DNA of 64,000 nt from Davidsoniella eucalypti (Eukaryota > Ascomycota > Sordariomycetes > Microascales > Ceratocystidaceae): positions 62,001-126,000 of the forward strand of contig RMBW01000046.1 of assembly GCA_004009845.1 (NCBI GenBank), written 5' to 3'. Both the position numbers and the translations under genes were made by a program. Shown here piece after piece: positions 46,590 through 59,400 of the stretch (its first letter is position 1; each line of letters opens with the position of its first letter). A model generated the notes under the pieces. That model was not told the DNA's origin. It ran no database searches and was given only the letters and a program-made list of their open reading frames with translations.

Positions 46590-47755
46590 GGTTCCTCAGC
46601 TAACCCCTTGAAGTCCTCCTCAGCATCCCCTTAACCACTAACTATCCTTCAATAAGGACGACTTGGCCAGCCCCTCGAAATGGAGACCTATTTCCCTCCT
46701 ACCCACTATTGGCAAAGGGGTGGGAAGGCTGGTGGTCGCTGGACGCCTCGACTTCTAGGCCATTAAGGCGAAGGTCACTACTTCCGAACACTTTGGGGCT
46801 CTGCCTGGGCGAGCTGCCACCGACCTGGTAGAATGCTTGTTTCATGATTTCAGTGACTCTTGGACCATGAGAAAGGTCTGCATCATGGCCACAATCGATG
46901 TAGAAGGTGCCTTTGGTAGTGTTCAGTCTGGACGCCTGGCGGTCCGACTCACTGGACAAGGATGGCCGGAGTATGTGGTCCGATGGGCCGCATCCTTCGT
47001 CTCCCGCAGGCTTGCTCGCTTCCGGCGACTCGGGGGGCATATTGGCAGTTTTCAGCCGATCCCGCAAGGGTCCCCTGCATATCCTGTTATCTCCCTACTT
47101 GGGGCTACTCCTTAACGTGATGCCGTTCAGTTTTATGTATATGGACGATGTTGCTTTCCTCTGTCCCACCAACACTTTGATGGAATACTCTCGCCTGGCT
47201 GCTACTTGTGTCACCTAGGCCAGAGAATGCCGTAACAACGGCCTCTCCCTTGCTGACAGTAAGACAGAGTTCCAGCACTTCCACAGAACAAGGCAAGAAC
47301 CCCCTGATATAGAAATTGATGCGGTTGCACACAATGATAACGAGTCCACGAAGTGGCTAGGAGTATACCTACCAAGTTGTGATTCAAGACACAGGACGTC
47401 CAAAGTGTCCGCAGTCGCGGCACACGTGCAGGTTGGGTAATACTGCTCGAGGGTGTCCAACACACCTACTAAGATCAGCTTCACTTGCGGCGGAACTCCC
47501 AGTCCTCCTATATATAGCTAAGGTCTAGTACCTATAAAGACTATTTCCATAGGAAACCAGGTCCGCTCCAGCTGCTCAGGCTTCCTTCCTGGTGAACGTA
47601 GTTAATAGAGCACTGAAAAATATTGCTCGATCCTTCCTTCCGGAGTATCGAACTACACTCATACCTGCACTCCTCCGGGAGGCAGGTATCATGCCTCCCG
47701 TTAGTAAGTGATGGGCAAACACCTTCATAGCTCCGTAAGATTAATGAAGTAGACA
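46590..47755 (+). mobile_element. Decayed Tad1-like non-LTR retrotransposon (LINE), RT portion
   Basis: Reverse transcriptase blocks are readable in several frames: PISLLPTIGKGV (about 46688), FGALPGRAATDLVEC (about 46792), TIDVEGAFGSVQSGRL, QGWPEYVVRWAASFVSRRLA, IPQGSPAYPV, and the catalytic MYMDDVAFL (about 47137). A KTEFQHFHRT and STKWLGVYL thumb-like region follows, then NRALKNIARSFLPEYRTT and IPALLREAGIMPP near 47690. This order is typical of fungal Tad1-clade LINEs. Frameshifts and stops (for example at 47217) make it dead. The 5' part, including endonuclease, is missing. The 3' end with GATTAATGAA and an A-rich tail ends about 47760. Confidence 0.85.
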
Positions 47756-48259
47756 TAAATAAAACGTAGTGGACAGGCTCGCGAGGATGGTATCGATATG
47801 CCGTTGGTAATTATGTACTGTAAAATGTATATTTTGAACGATGATGTTAGTGTTGTTGTCACAGATGCGAAGGCCTTTGCCTTTGATAGCACCATTAGAC
47901 CCAACACCGACCAAAGATTTGTTGCTCGCGACATCGATTGGCGTTTTTGCAGCATTATCCCAGGTACAGCTTGTAGCAGTCTGTCCGCTTGAGCATGAAT
48001 CTTGAATCCAATACTGCCCTTCCGATGTCCCACCAGAGCAAACCGTGGTAGATGGATCAATACAGCAATTTCCACTTGTAGTGCCTTCGGTTGTATGAAA
48101 ATCGAAAGTTTGGTTGATCATGATGACACGACTGACATCGTCAGTGAGCCATTCTGTAAGCTCGTCAAGACTAGATGGGTATTGTGGTGTGGCAGAGCCT
48201 CCACCAGTGACTTCAGTTGCATATCCAAACGGCGTGCCAACAACTTGGGCAGAAGCCAT
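47756..48259 (-). pseudogene. Truncated pectin lyase (polysaccharide lyase family 1) gene
   Basis: The N-terminal 150 residues of a PL1 pectin lyase, an enzyme that cleaves methyl-esterified pectin by beta-elimination outside the cell. From ATG 48259: ASAQVVGTPFGYATEVTGGG, then DELTEWLTDDVSRVIMINQ, FDFHTTEGT, NKSLVGVGSNGAIKGKGLR and NIIVQNIHFT. Full enzymes are about 380 residues; the catalytic half is absent. Homology stops at about 47822, perhaps at a GTACAT splice donor, and the LINE 3' end follows. The frame before ATG 48259 has no clear signal peptide, whereas an ATG in another frame (about 48302) opens a hydrophobic stretch, suggesting a further frameshift. Confidence 0.85.
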
Positions 48260-50030
48260 ACAGGTAGACTGGGATGAGGCATAATGGAGTAGATAGCAAC
48301 ATGACTTGACTATATGAAAACCAGTTCTCGTTCGAAAGAAAGCGGAAAAGATCGAAACGTATTCAATACGATATAAGTTTACAAAAATAAGGTTCCAACT
48401 GATGACGGAAAGTGGTAAAAGAAGGGACGTAGATCAACTACAAAAACGAATGTGAATAATACAGCAAGAAACAAGAAAAAGAACGGCCTAGGCAAGCTTG
48501 GTCAAAACAGTTCAGCACGCCAAAAAGAAAGAAAACCTACATAAAAAGTGTTAAGAGGAGAGAGCCATGAGATCTATAAGAGGCTCTTATATATCAATCT
48601 GCATCAGCTAGCCGCATCTTATTTCCAATGTACATACAGATACAGTTTGTTAATCTTTTCGTCTAGGCCATACAAAAAGGCTCCGTTGCTCAGTTGCTCC
48701 ATATCATCTAAGCTTACTTGTATGTAGATATGTAACAATTCTAATTTCGGACATTTCGTTAACTAGCAGCAATGGGCACTTATGATAAATTTTCTGTATC
48801 TCAGTGGTTGAGAAGTAGTATTAGTTCAGGACTATTAAAGCTCCATTTCCACCTTAATAAAAAAGGATTAAAATAATACAAAAGCATGGGCACTTATCTC
48901 ATATGAAGTGTAGGGTATTTTCAAGAGAACAGTCAAAGAACTCCAGCGCAATCCCGTGATCCTCTCTGCTTCAATATAGTCTGTACGTGCCTAGGAATGA
49001 TTACCTAACCCCCCTAGCCGAAGATCTTGGTTCTTTACCATATTGATGGTTTGCTAAACTGACTGATACACAGGATCATACGTATGTATAGTGTTAACAG
49101 AGAAGTCGGCACCAGAGAAAAAGATATACACTAGGTTAGCCCATCATTATGCATTTCCCCGCCTCGTAGATTTCGGAGAATGCTGAAGTAGAAGGGGCAA
49201 AGGAAGCCATTGAGTATATACTAGAAATTAAGAATCATGGGTAGCTAGCCGGCCATTTTTCTAATCTTGAAACAGATGGTGTGACACTCAAGTTAGAATT
49301 CGATCACCACAGCTCTACGAGCATATTCATCTGTTCATTGCGGGCTGTTTTGCTCTGCAAACTCTGGGTGGAAATAGAAAGAAGAGAATCTGCACAAATA
49401 GATCGCTTGTTCTTACTGGTATCAAAGCCTGTCTTGTTGTGTATGTGTTCGTCTTAGCTGTTCGTCTTAGCGTAGAGATGAAGCTGGCACATGGTATCAT
49501 CATTTATATTAGCCATAGTATCAGGCAGTATTCGCATTACATCTACAGTCTCTGTCCAGGAACATTTCCTCTAATCGTGCATACCAGAATACTATCGTTC
49601 ATAGACATACTTACTCTACGTCGAATGTGTGTTCTAGTTCAATTTATTTGTCATTTTCCCGACTTGGACAGCCTTTTCTCTTATTTCTCTTAGCATGGCT
49701 GAATCAGATCAAATCAAATGCTCTCTGGATACTTAATATTATAAATTATTAATACACTTGGGCACTTTGTCCTTCCTCTTTCCCGAGCCTTATCCCACTC
49801 GGAGCCATTGTCTGATTCGCTTTATCGTTGCTACGGCCTAACACGTATTATTTGGCCTAGCCTGTTCCTAATCTGCCCTATCCAAAATATCGATAGGTTG
49901 AATTTTGATTGAATTTTGCTGTTTTACCAATCCATCTAAATTTAAGAAATTCGTTGTAGGTTTTTCTTGCATCATCTTTTAGCCAAGATAGATAACCAAC
50001 TATTGTGTATAGCAACTTCCGAGCTCAGAG
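48260..50030. other. 1.8-kb gene-poor interval
   Basis: Former promoter of the pectin lyase relic, then AT-rich DNA. No supported gene. Confidence 0.5.
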
Positions 50031-52163
50031 ATGTCTGAGCCACCCCCCTTCTTCTCCAAAGAGCATTGCTAGAGCTTTTGAGGCTTGTCAGACATTTGAT
50101 GATATCTTGGCGCTCACCAAATGGGATCCTAACCGGCTACATCCTATTTTCCAGAGCTATCTTACACTGAAAGTTAGTGAGAACTCATTGAAGATTTTTG
50201 GTGTTCCTATACTTCCTATTCACTATTCGCCCAAGTCTCCCACTATTCGATCCCAGTTGAGAGATAGTCTTGGTATTCAGATATATCTATTCTTGAAACC
50301 ACCTGACACTTTCCAGTTCTCTGAAATGGGAGATCAACAGCAGCAGCAAGTTTTTGATCTAGCTAAGGCCTATCTTGAGTCGACAAACATCACTACTCGT
50401 ATTCGACTTCCCTTCGAGTTGGCATTTGATAGGGCAGAGGTACCCAAGGATTGGAGTCCCAAATAGTTTACGTCTACTAAACTATATCGACAGCTGCTAT
50501 AAAGCCTGGTTAGGAGGACAGTATATGTCATGAAAAGAAGTTTGGATGGTGAGACAAAGTCTTGGGGCAGAGATCTGCTGGAAGATCCGTTTTGGAGCGA
50601 TAAACTCCAAAAACTCATTGAGGAAAATAGTATTGTACTGCAAGAATCACAAAGAAAGGACAAAGTCAGATTTGTCTTTGCTTTTGATGAAGCACGAAAC
50701 CTATTAGTTGATCAAGGACAGGAAGGCTCTGATAGTGCTGTGCTATTTAGGTCACTACGATCAGCTTTACTTCGTGTTAAAGCCACCGATAATAATCACA
50801 GTGTTTTTCTCTTTTGATGGACACTACCTCCAGAGTTTCAAACTTCTCTCCTCCCCAGTATCTGGATCCTAGCCAAAAGAAGCCGTACAACAACACAACC
50901 CTACAAAGCTTTTTCTTCCCTTTTTTGAGTTTTCTACTCTGGATATCTTTGCACCGCCCGCCCCTCAACTTGGCCCATCCCGCTATAGATTGGAGATCAT
51001 TGTTCTCTTATGGCCGGCCAATGTTTGATGCTTTCCGTCAGGAATACGAATGCGGACCTGATGGGCATTTCACAGAGTCAAATATATTCCAGTTAGCTTT
51101 CGAAAAGTTGGACCCAGATAGAGAAACTGAGTTATCAGCATTGAGTATGGTTCGCTACCTAGCACTCCTTTCGAATAGAGTAAGCTTTGAGGTTTATCAT
51201 CAACCTCACTACCAGAAGCTAGTGTCTGGTTGGATGCATTGGATCTTCAATGTATCAGAGGGCCAAGAGAACCTATCTATTGGACAGCCCCCAGAGCCGA
51301 TTCTGGCTATGGTAGCCTATGCCCATCTTTCTCTCCGTGGTAACCTTACCAAGGCACTAGTTGATTTCAGAAACAGCCTTAGATGGGGATTCGTCAATGT
51401 TAGTGATATTGGCGAATTTGTAGCAGCTTGGACTCTTTTACTTGCTTTTGACACTGGATATGGACCAAGAGACTATCTGCCCGTTCCATGCAAGCTCGGC
51501 TGCTATCTAGAGAGTCTCTTTGGCACGGCTACTCAACAGAGTATATTCTCTAGTATAAACACTTCACTCAGTGTTGGGCAAGTTTTTTTCAATCGGGTGA
51601 TTCGTTTCATTCCTAAAACTGTTGACAAAAAGCCCTTAAAGCCAACTCCTTGGGATTTGCTATACACTAGGTGCTGTGCAATTTTGCTTCCCGAGAATAC
51701 CCCAGGAGTGGATATTCTAGTTCCAGTCTGGGTACCTGCTACACATGGACGCCCTGCGTGTATGGGATGTATCCTGGTTCAAGTCAAGAATAGAGCCCAT
51801 GATAGACTTACTGCTTCTCTTAGACAGCATGCTAAAACTTCTATCTCGACTGCTATCAGATATCTTGGCTTCGATCCTGACAAGACGCCAGTTCTTGGAC
51901 TAATGCCTTGTCTTAGTGGTTCATCGTCATCTTCCACAGTCAATGTATTTACAGTATTTATGAAGAAGTCTGCTATCCCAATAGCTTTAGTAGTTGGTAT
52001 GGCTAAAACTACGTATCCCTTTCTTGTGGGGGAGGGTAAGAAAGATCTCTATAAGATACTTTGTGATCTTCTTGTCACTAAAACAGACTTGCATAAGACG
52101 AGTATAGCAAAGCCGTTGTGCCAACAGCAGCAACTGAACCAGAATCATGTGGCACGACGGTAG
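50031..52163 (+). pseudogene. Broken Crinkler-like P-loop NTPase / REase-fold protein gene
   Basis: Relic of a fungal gene with the Crinkler-type effector layout: P-loop NTPase followed by a restriction-endonuclease-fold domain. Three in-frame blocks remain: about 50052-50466, 50530-50816 and 50817-52163. Block 1 carries FEACQTFDDILALTKWDPN. Block 2 has a Walker B-like VRFVFAFDEARNLL. Block 3 begins MDTTSRVSNFSPPQY and carries the nuclease-like signature GVDILVPVW ... CILVQVKNR (D...QxK). Frame changes occur near 50070 (ATG 50031 runs into a stop), at 50464-50530 (stops) and in a T/C run at about 50805-50816. No Walker A GxxxxGK[ST] is visible in any frame between blocks, so the NTPase core looks deleted. 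No header or signal peptide is evident. Confidence 0.6.
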
Positions 52164-52449
52164 CTCTACCGTATGGGATACGGACCGACTTAGCCAGAAG
52201 CTAGCACGGGTATTTCAGGCGGCTACCGGCATGAGGTTAGGCGTGGGAAGATACCGCGTGGTGGCCATTGAGTTGGGCCGGCATATTCGCAGGCTTGTCC
52301 TGAGCCAGATCAAGACTCGTGTAGACGATGATGACGCAGACGACAACGCAGACGACGACGACATTGAAGCTGATCTGATCACCGGAGAACTAGTGCGCTG
52401 CGGCGGAAGTTGGAATATCATATGGGATCTTGCATCAACACATACTTTA
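52147..52449 (+). pseudogene. Fragment resembling telomere-linked-helicase (RecQ/TLH-type) proteins
   Basis: About 100 codons (LARVFQAATGMRLGVGRYR, VVAIELGRHIRRLVLSQ, an acidic DDDDADDNADDDD linker, TGELVRCGGSWNIIWDL, ASTH) that recall the conserved segment accompanying RecQ-type helicases of fungal subtelomeres. Homology stops abruptly where a dispersed 62-bp repeat starts at 52453. It overlaps the end of the Crinkler-like frame by 17 bp. No helicase motifs are present. The assignment is from memory of the family and is tentative. Confidence 0.35.
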
Positions 52450-52452
52450 GTT

Positions 52453-52514
52453 CGCTTCACTGTTGGCCTTTTTTCTATGTTATCTTTGTCTCTTCTCCTT
52501 ATCTAGTGGTTTCT
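52453..52514 (+). repeat. 62-bp dispersed repeat, copy 1
   Basis: CGCTTCACTGTTGGCC followed by T6CTATG, a TC-rich block and TGGTTTCT. Nearly identical to 55131-55190: one A/G substitution and a 2-T length difference. It truncates the TLH-like fragment. Confidence 0.85.
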
Positions 52515-52529
52515 GCCTTTGACCAACAA

Positions 52530-53426
52530 GCAACAACAGAGAATCAATGCCATAGCCCGCGTCGGAGGCGGCTGGTCATCAAAATTTGATGTATGGAACA
52601 GTTCGTCTACAGGCCATCAAATTGCGGAGACTCGGCCTGGCACGGCATGGCGTGACTTCCGTAGTACTAAACTACACACACAGTTCAAGGGGGGTAAAGG
52701 CGACATCAAAAGCGAGCAGGACACATATAAACAAGGAACGACGGACTATGAAAAGAACAAGGGCACGTTGACCCATGAAAGAATATCCGTTGCGGAAGCC
52801 TGGAACGATGCGGAAACCGCCGGTGCTGGACTCTTGCAAGTCGGTGGATATGGCAACAAAACCAGAACTACATTATAGTTCATTAGAGATCTATAAGCAC
52901 AAGCGGAGCTCAACTTCCACGCCGATCGAAAGTTCAGTTTCCCAGAGTGTATCGGCGGCGCCAGTAGATGACAAGGAAAAAAGAATCTTCGATGGACTTG
53001 TGATATACATCAATGGCAGTACACTTCCATTGATATCAGACCATAAACTGAAGCAAGTACTTGCAGAACAAGGTGCTTCAATCTCAATATATCTTGCTCG
53101 ACGCCGAGTCACGCATGTGATTCTCGGACGTACCGCAGCTATCGGCCGAGGAGCGGGCGGAGGCCTTGCTCGAGGTAAAATTGAGAAGGAGATTCATAGA
53201 GTTGGTGGTAGCAGTGTTCAGTATGTTACTGTCGAATGGTAAGTGGAGGGACATGTTATACATGCTTCTAATGCTCGTAGGCTTGCTAACTTGTCTTACG
53301 ATCTATCATAGGGTTCTCGAATGTATCAAGGCGGGCAAAAGACTGTCAGAGGCGCGATATTCTGGCGTCAAAGTTGCCTCTCAAGATCAACAAAGCGTCT
53401 ATTCAATGTTTAGCAAGGTTCCCTGA
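52530..53426 (+). pseudogene. BRCT-domain protein gene, probably a 5'-damaged fragment
   Basis: The BRCT domain is coded from about 52971 to 53400: RIFDGLVIYINGSTLPL, LAEQGASISIYLARR, VTHVILGR, then across a 73-bp GT-AG intron (53239-53311) VEW to VLECIKAGKRLSEARY and QQSVYSMF, stop at 53426. The Trp before the junction is the hallmark BRCT Trp. BRCT domains bind phosphopeptides or partners in DNA repair; this version looks like a fungal Rev1-related or repair-associated BRCT. Upstream, two frames share the coding signal (52519-52878 and 52775 onward), so an N-terminal frameshift or unmodelled intron exists. The 5' part abuts the 62-bp repeat. A shortened functional gene cannot be excluded. 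Confidence 0.65.
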
Positions 53427-56400
53427 AGCATTTATTGAAAAGAGCTTATACCGGTTTTATTGGGGTTTATCTCCCAATGATCCATTCAATACCCCAACCT
53501 ACTTGGAAGCTAGTTGAAGGATAAGGAGACATATATCCTAGCGTACCATTTACACGATAGTGTGTCAAAGCAGTCGTGCCTCTCTCATTAGGCTTCTGAG
53601 TCTTACTTTGGTGTCTTGAGTGAAGGTATGGCTTTGATCAAAGCTCGCTAGCTTGCTTTATCTTGTCTCCGGGTGGTTATATTGGGTATATTGTACACGA
53701 TATACACCAAACTCGAAAGATTTAGCCAAGCATTAACTCATCTGCTTTTGTGCTAGAAAACGAGCTTTGTCTTAGGTTGTTCATACATCAAGTTATATGT
53801 GCTCTTAAGTCATGCCGTGTAAACATATGTATATGCACATCATTCTTAGCATATTCTGTACGTCAACCGAAGCCTATTTTTTTGGTCCTGTTCTAATTCA
53901 AATTTGCAGTAGCAGCAACTATAAAAGTGGATGAAACAAGCCCCAAGTCTTGCAGTTAGTACAACTATATAATAGCATCATTAATATCATGATATTGCCA
54001 AGCAAAAATACACTCTCTATCTGCCCACGAAGCCTCATCTGGACGCATTATGCCTCTTGAAGGGTTCTTTGTGCTTGAATAAAACCCAATCATCATGAAC
54101 GCCACTGGGATCCTACCTAGTTTGCCGGATTGATTGCTTGAGAAACGTGTACATGTGTTCACGAGGCACACATATGGCGTTGCATAAGGCAATATCTGTA
54201 AGCGCCTAACAACACCTTTTACGATAGTAGCATAATGTCGTGTTTGTAATATAGTTGGTAGGCTAGAAGGCCATTATTCAAAATGACATATCAATCATTT
54301 CAATAGATTCTACATATACTTTTGTTTATATACAATATCACACATGTTATGTACAGATGGATGTTATCTATCCATGATGCCGTGTACACAACTAGTCACT
54401 TAGTTCACCTTTTATTTTAATGAAGAAGAGTCTGGATTTTCCAATAGCTAGAGAACAAAAAGATTACAATACAACACTAAGAGGGATATAATTACACATA
54501 TTGAGTCGTAAATTTGAAGTTATATACATAGAAAATTGACTAGACTTGTGTACTATATACGAAAGGGTTGATACACAAGGCTTGAAGTATCTAGACAACA
54601 AAACGGAAGCGTGCTTCGGTGGCGAGTTGAGACCCTGTATGTGTAACATGTCCTTTTATACTACAGCTTGACTTTTTTTTGTGTTCCGCGGCTAACATCG
54701 GCGGTTAAGGATGTCTCTCGACGTTTCATTCCTTCACCTTTTCTATTCTGTTATTTTTCTTCCAGTCTTTTCTCGTTAGTACTACGATGTCGTACGACTT
54801 TATGGAATCTTGTCTACTGCGTGTCTCTTGGCCATTATGGAGACGATACAGACACAATGGATAGGTATCGTAATACTAATGAATAACTGTTATAGGTCGA
54901 TATTAACCGGCCTCTTTGGCACTAGATTCAAGCGAACCAGTCATAGGACATTCCATTGACTTGTTGTTTACAGATAAAGGAGCTTCATTGTGGTGTATAG
55001 CAATGCTGACTGGTGATACATTGTGTAAAGAAGAAGCGAGAGGGGGGGGGGCAATAGATTAATGAACCGTGGCTTGGTCTTTAAAATAGGGAGACTTTCT
55101 ATTCCTGCTTCCTTCATGGCTACCGGTTCTCGCTTCACTGTTGGCCTTTTCTATGTTATCTTTGTCTCTTCTCCTTATCTGGTGGTTTCTTTTAAAATCA
55201 CTCATACCGTGTAACACGACTTATATATCGTTCATGTTGTCTCCCGTGTTTGAGGTTGAGAACGAGGAGACAGAATGTTGTGTGTCCAGTCATTAGCAGA
55301 CTGACAGCAAAGAAATAGCATAGGCCGTAGACCAAGTGGCGTCGATGTTTGTAGTTTTAGTGCCGCGAACATAGTTGATAACCACCTGCAAGAAGTAAAG
55401 CTTGCTATCGTGTTCCATAGTAAAAATTAATCGAGTATCTAGTAACGTTAGGGGCCTAGTCTAAGTGCCCGCGATGAGATATCAAGGACTCTTTTCTTGG
55501 TCTCACTAGACCCCAGAGATAGGCTGGGGGCTTGTTGTACTGTGATCACGAAAAGGCGAGGCCTTGGCGGAAACCTATAGAGTATGTTTGTAGCAGGATT
55601 TGTAAGTCTCGAGAGACGTGAGTTGTAGTCCATCATAGCTGGGAAACGATCGGGTGATATATATATTTATGGTAACTTGACGAGTCTCATAGTTTGTCGC
55701 GACCTTCCTTCATGCAATAAGAAATACCACAGCTGAGTGCGGATGTGACTGGATCTTTCACTCCTTTTCCCTTTGATCGTGTCTCTTCCGTTACAGCATC
55801 GGTTGTAATGGGTGTCTCTAGTGTTGTATATTGACTATCATGGCATTACACGGGGACGCCATAATCCTTTCGAATTTTCGAAGCACTGAAGCAACGTCAA
55901 CCTTGATTGAATATAAGTATAAGTATATATCGACACCTTATACGAGCCTACGGTGCTAAGCTACATAAGAAGCACACAAAGACACAAAATAGTGAATGCC
56001 GTGAGGATATGACACAGCATATGGGCAGTCGGTCAAACAGTCTTTTGTATTACATGGGCGGCTATAAAATAATCATAGCCTCTATAACTGATAGATATCG
56101 TGAGAAATTACAACCTTGGGGGAAAGCCTGAAAGATTCTATAGATCTCTGTTTATTTTAGTTGATTATCTTATATTAGAAGTTCTCCAACATATATGAAG
56201 AATACGAGATATACAAAGTCCAAGCTTGAATACTCCAAAGTAAACCAACATCTCATTATCATCGTACGTTGATGCATTGAATTTTGGGGAGGGTTGTGTG
56301 ACACGAACCCTAGTTTTGATTTACAAGTACATGTGTATATTAAGCTAACCCTAACAAGTACCTATCTTCTAAAAGTATTTTACGACGCTCCCTAAGCTAA

Positions 56401-59400
56401 CGAGAGCATGTATATCTCTACGCAATAGCTAAAGCATTTACTAAAACTTCTTTACGATTGCTTTAACTATCGCTATCGACGCGTAAGACCACGACATCGA
56501 CTCACAGCAGCTCAACAAACAAACCGCTACGCAAACACAACATACACAAATGTATGCAACACGGACACATTTTGTCATGGTCCCTACGTCTCTATCGGTG
56601 AAGCTATCTACAATTAAGCCTTTGCTCATTTGCCGCACAAATATTGCCATGTTCCTACGATGTCGATCGGGTTGCTCAAGGTCACAATCTTACTATAGAT
56701 TTTGCTCCTTATTTTAGCCATAGAACTTCAGGGGCGTTATTGGAGGGCGTTTTTGTTGCTAATCATGATCAAGATGTGGTAGCGGCGAAGTAGCATTAGG
56801 CTTGATAAACTAGCGGCTACTAGAGAATAGGATAGAGTAGATATGCCTTAATAGACCTCAAAAAGGGACATCGGGTGAGGCTAACTGATGAAGCCCGTAG
56901 TGGCACGGTGCCGTTCTCGCCACTTTGAGATCACATACAACTGAGTATTAGGATGGATGATAGTAGAAGGAGTCTATCATCCGACATCAATACGAGCTAC
57001 GTGTAACTATTGCTAATATCAGAAAGCCTTGAACTATCTATGAAAAGAAAAAGAGCAGGCGTATTCGGCCGGATGTCGATTATAGCCACCTGTAACTCTC
57101 TCGTTAGGCTATAGTTTTACAAGACCAGTGTCTTGTCGTAGTAAATCCGCTATAATATCCTGTCCTTTACGCTGAATAGTACCAATATTGCATCTTGCTT
57201 ATCGCTGTGTTATTGGATAGACGTGATGTGTTGGCAAGATTAGTCTTATAGTAGTATGGAGTGCACTTTCATGTCCAGGCATGGTATAGTTCCCTCTTCT
57301 TACACTTGGGCGGATCATACTCCAAGATAGACTCCCCAAGAACATTATGGTGCTGCAAATATCAATGCAAGAAATTTCCCATGGACTAGCATCTAACTTT
57401 TTGGGCCGGTAGAATCGATTCCATCTTTGCATCATATTTACTATTAAAAAGGGACGAGAGGGCCACTTGGAAATGGGAAGGTAGGAGAATATAGACAAAG
57501 AGAGGAGCTTCATATCATGTTATTTCCTCTTCGCCTTCCGATCACTAGTTTATCGCCGATTCTCTCTCCCCTACCCATGGCGAGACATATCCAAATCCGT
57601 AGACAGTGCGAAAGGAAGGCCAGCCCACAATAGTTATAGAGCTGGCATCTATGCTACCGCTCCCGAAAGCCTCACTATGGCAAAAAGGAAAAAAAAAGAT
57701 ACCAATCTTCGATGATATAAAACTAATAGCAAGATGGCAAAGGAGAGAATTAATAAAGTTTGGTAGTAAAGAGAGTGAAAACAGAACTACGGGCAGGAGC
57801 TCAAGATAGGTTAGCGATAAAGGAAGAGAAGAGAACTGACTGATGCTGTTGGAAATACAACCTCGAGTGCTAAGAGAACCAACGGCGGCTGGATCTTGAA
57901 TAGCATATATATAATATCAAGGCCTGCTGTACTCTTAGGACGAGAACATGGAGGAGGCACTGTATTTTCTATGATACGTCGTTGACGTACGTAGGTATAG
58001 GCTAGTAGTATGTAGACATCTACTAATAGCATACAAAGACCTATCATACGTTAGGGGTGTCATACATGCTATAGCTACTATAGATAGTGGGCAAAATGTA
58101 TACATGTGGGAGATGCAATACGTAAAACCGTCTTCGTTTATGATAATATATAAGTGATTTGGCCTACGATAATTCTAGCAGAAGCAGCTATTCAGATGTA
58201 GAAATATAACGTCTATGTATATATTCCACTTGCTGACATGTAGGCCATTATAGATCGCTGGCTTTTATGTCATTAGTGAACGGACTTTATTCCTTCCTTC
58301 CCCAACCTCCGTAATTTTCTTGCTACGGTGACCGGACGACGAGGCCCATGATGACCACGTAGGCTCCTCTATTATATATTTTTATCTATATTCCTCCACT
58401 GCTGTCTATTGTTTTCAAACATTACCAGCGGATGGGATACCTTTCTCATATCAGAAAGTCCGGAGCTACTCCGTAGAGTCGCTCTAGATCTTGTGTCGAA
58501 AAGATCGTAGCATTTGCTGTTGGTTGGATGGAAGTCCGAGAGTACTCCCTGGGGGCAAATGCCCTGTCACATGATATGCGGCTTAGTAAAGCTAGTGTGA
58601 GCAAGCTGTGCTAGAAAGATGCAGGGTAAAGCAAAGAGATAGCTCGTGAGAGTATCTTTCTTAAAGTAGAATATTCTCTTGCTTCTAGCTCTGTCAGTTT
58701 AGTATATATATCTGTACATATCTCATGTAGTTATAGATATATGCACACAGTATAATCAAGCGGTGCTATAGTTATAGACGTAGATGCTCCACCAAAGGGA
58801 GTAAAGTTGGCTGTAATGGAAGCCGCTATAGTGACTAGTGGTGCAGGTTGATGAGTCTCGAAGGAAGCAAACAATGGGCGGAGAAAGAAGAAAACGGCCA
58901 AGGCATCATAATCCTTGGCATTTCTGGAGAAAGCGGAGGAACTTGATGCATCTACATGTACATATCTGTGTGTCTGTACAGTGCGACTTAATTTGTCTAA
59001 AAAGAACACAGATTAAAGGGAAATGAATTAGAAAAAACGCAAGTATAGACTGCAGTTAAGAAAGAGAAGCAAATGGCGGTGAGCAGGCAACTGGGAGACG
59101 AACCTCATCGGGATAAAAGAAAGCACGGCGACGTAAAATCCCCAGAATAAATCGATTGTAGTACAGCTAGAACAGCCAGCATGGGTTGAGCACTGACAAG
59201 TTTATTTTCTGTATTTTATCTTTCCAGTCTAGGAAAATCTATTCGGTTATTGTGCTATTGTTACAAGCATCGTGTAATCGCACATTAAGAACCGAAAAAC
59301 AAAGAACGAACCGCAGGGCAAAGGGACTTGATGCAAGCCACGGCTGCGATGTGAGTCGAGAATCCGCAGTATAGGTACTATGTATTTTCTTTCACTCCAG

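Noticed and set aside
56345..56354. Internal telomere repeat TAACCCTAAC
   Set aside because: Less than two units; expected by chance.
57199..57513. Decayed Tc1/mariner transposase on the minus strand (IMFLGSLSWSM)
   Set aside because: Resemblance to the family's IMVWGCFS motif is slight, no DDE residues could be placed, and flanking frames are closed.
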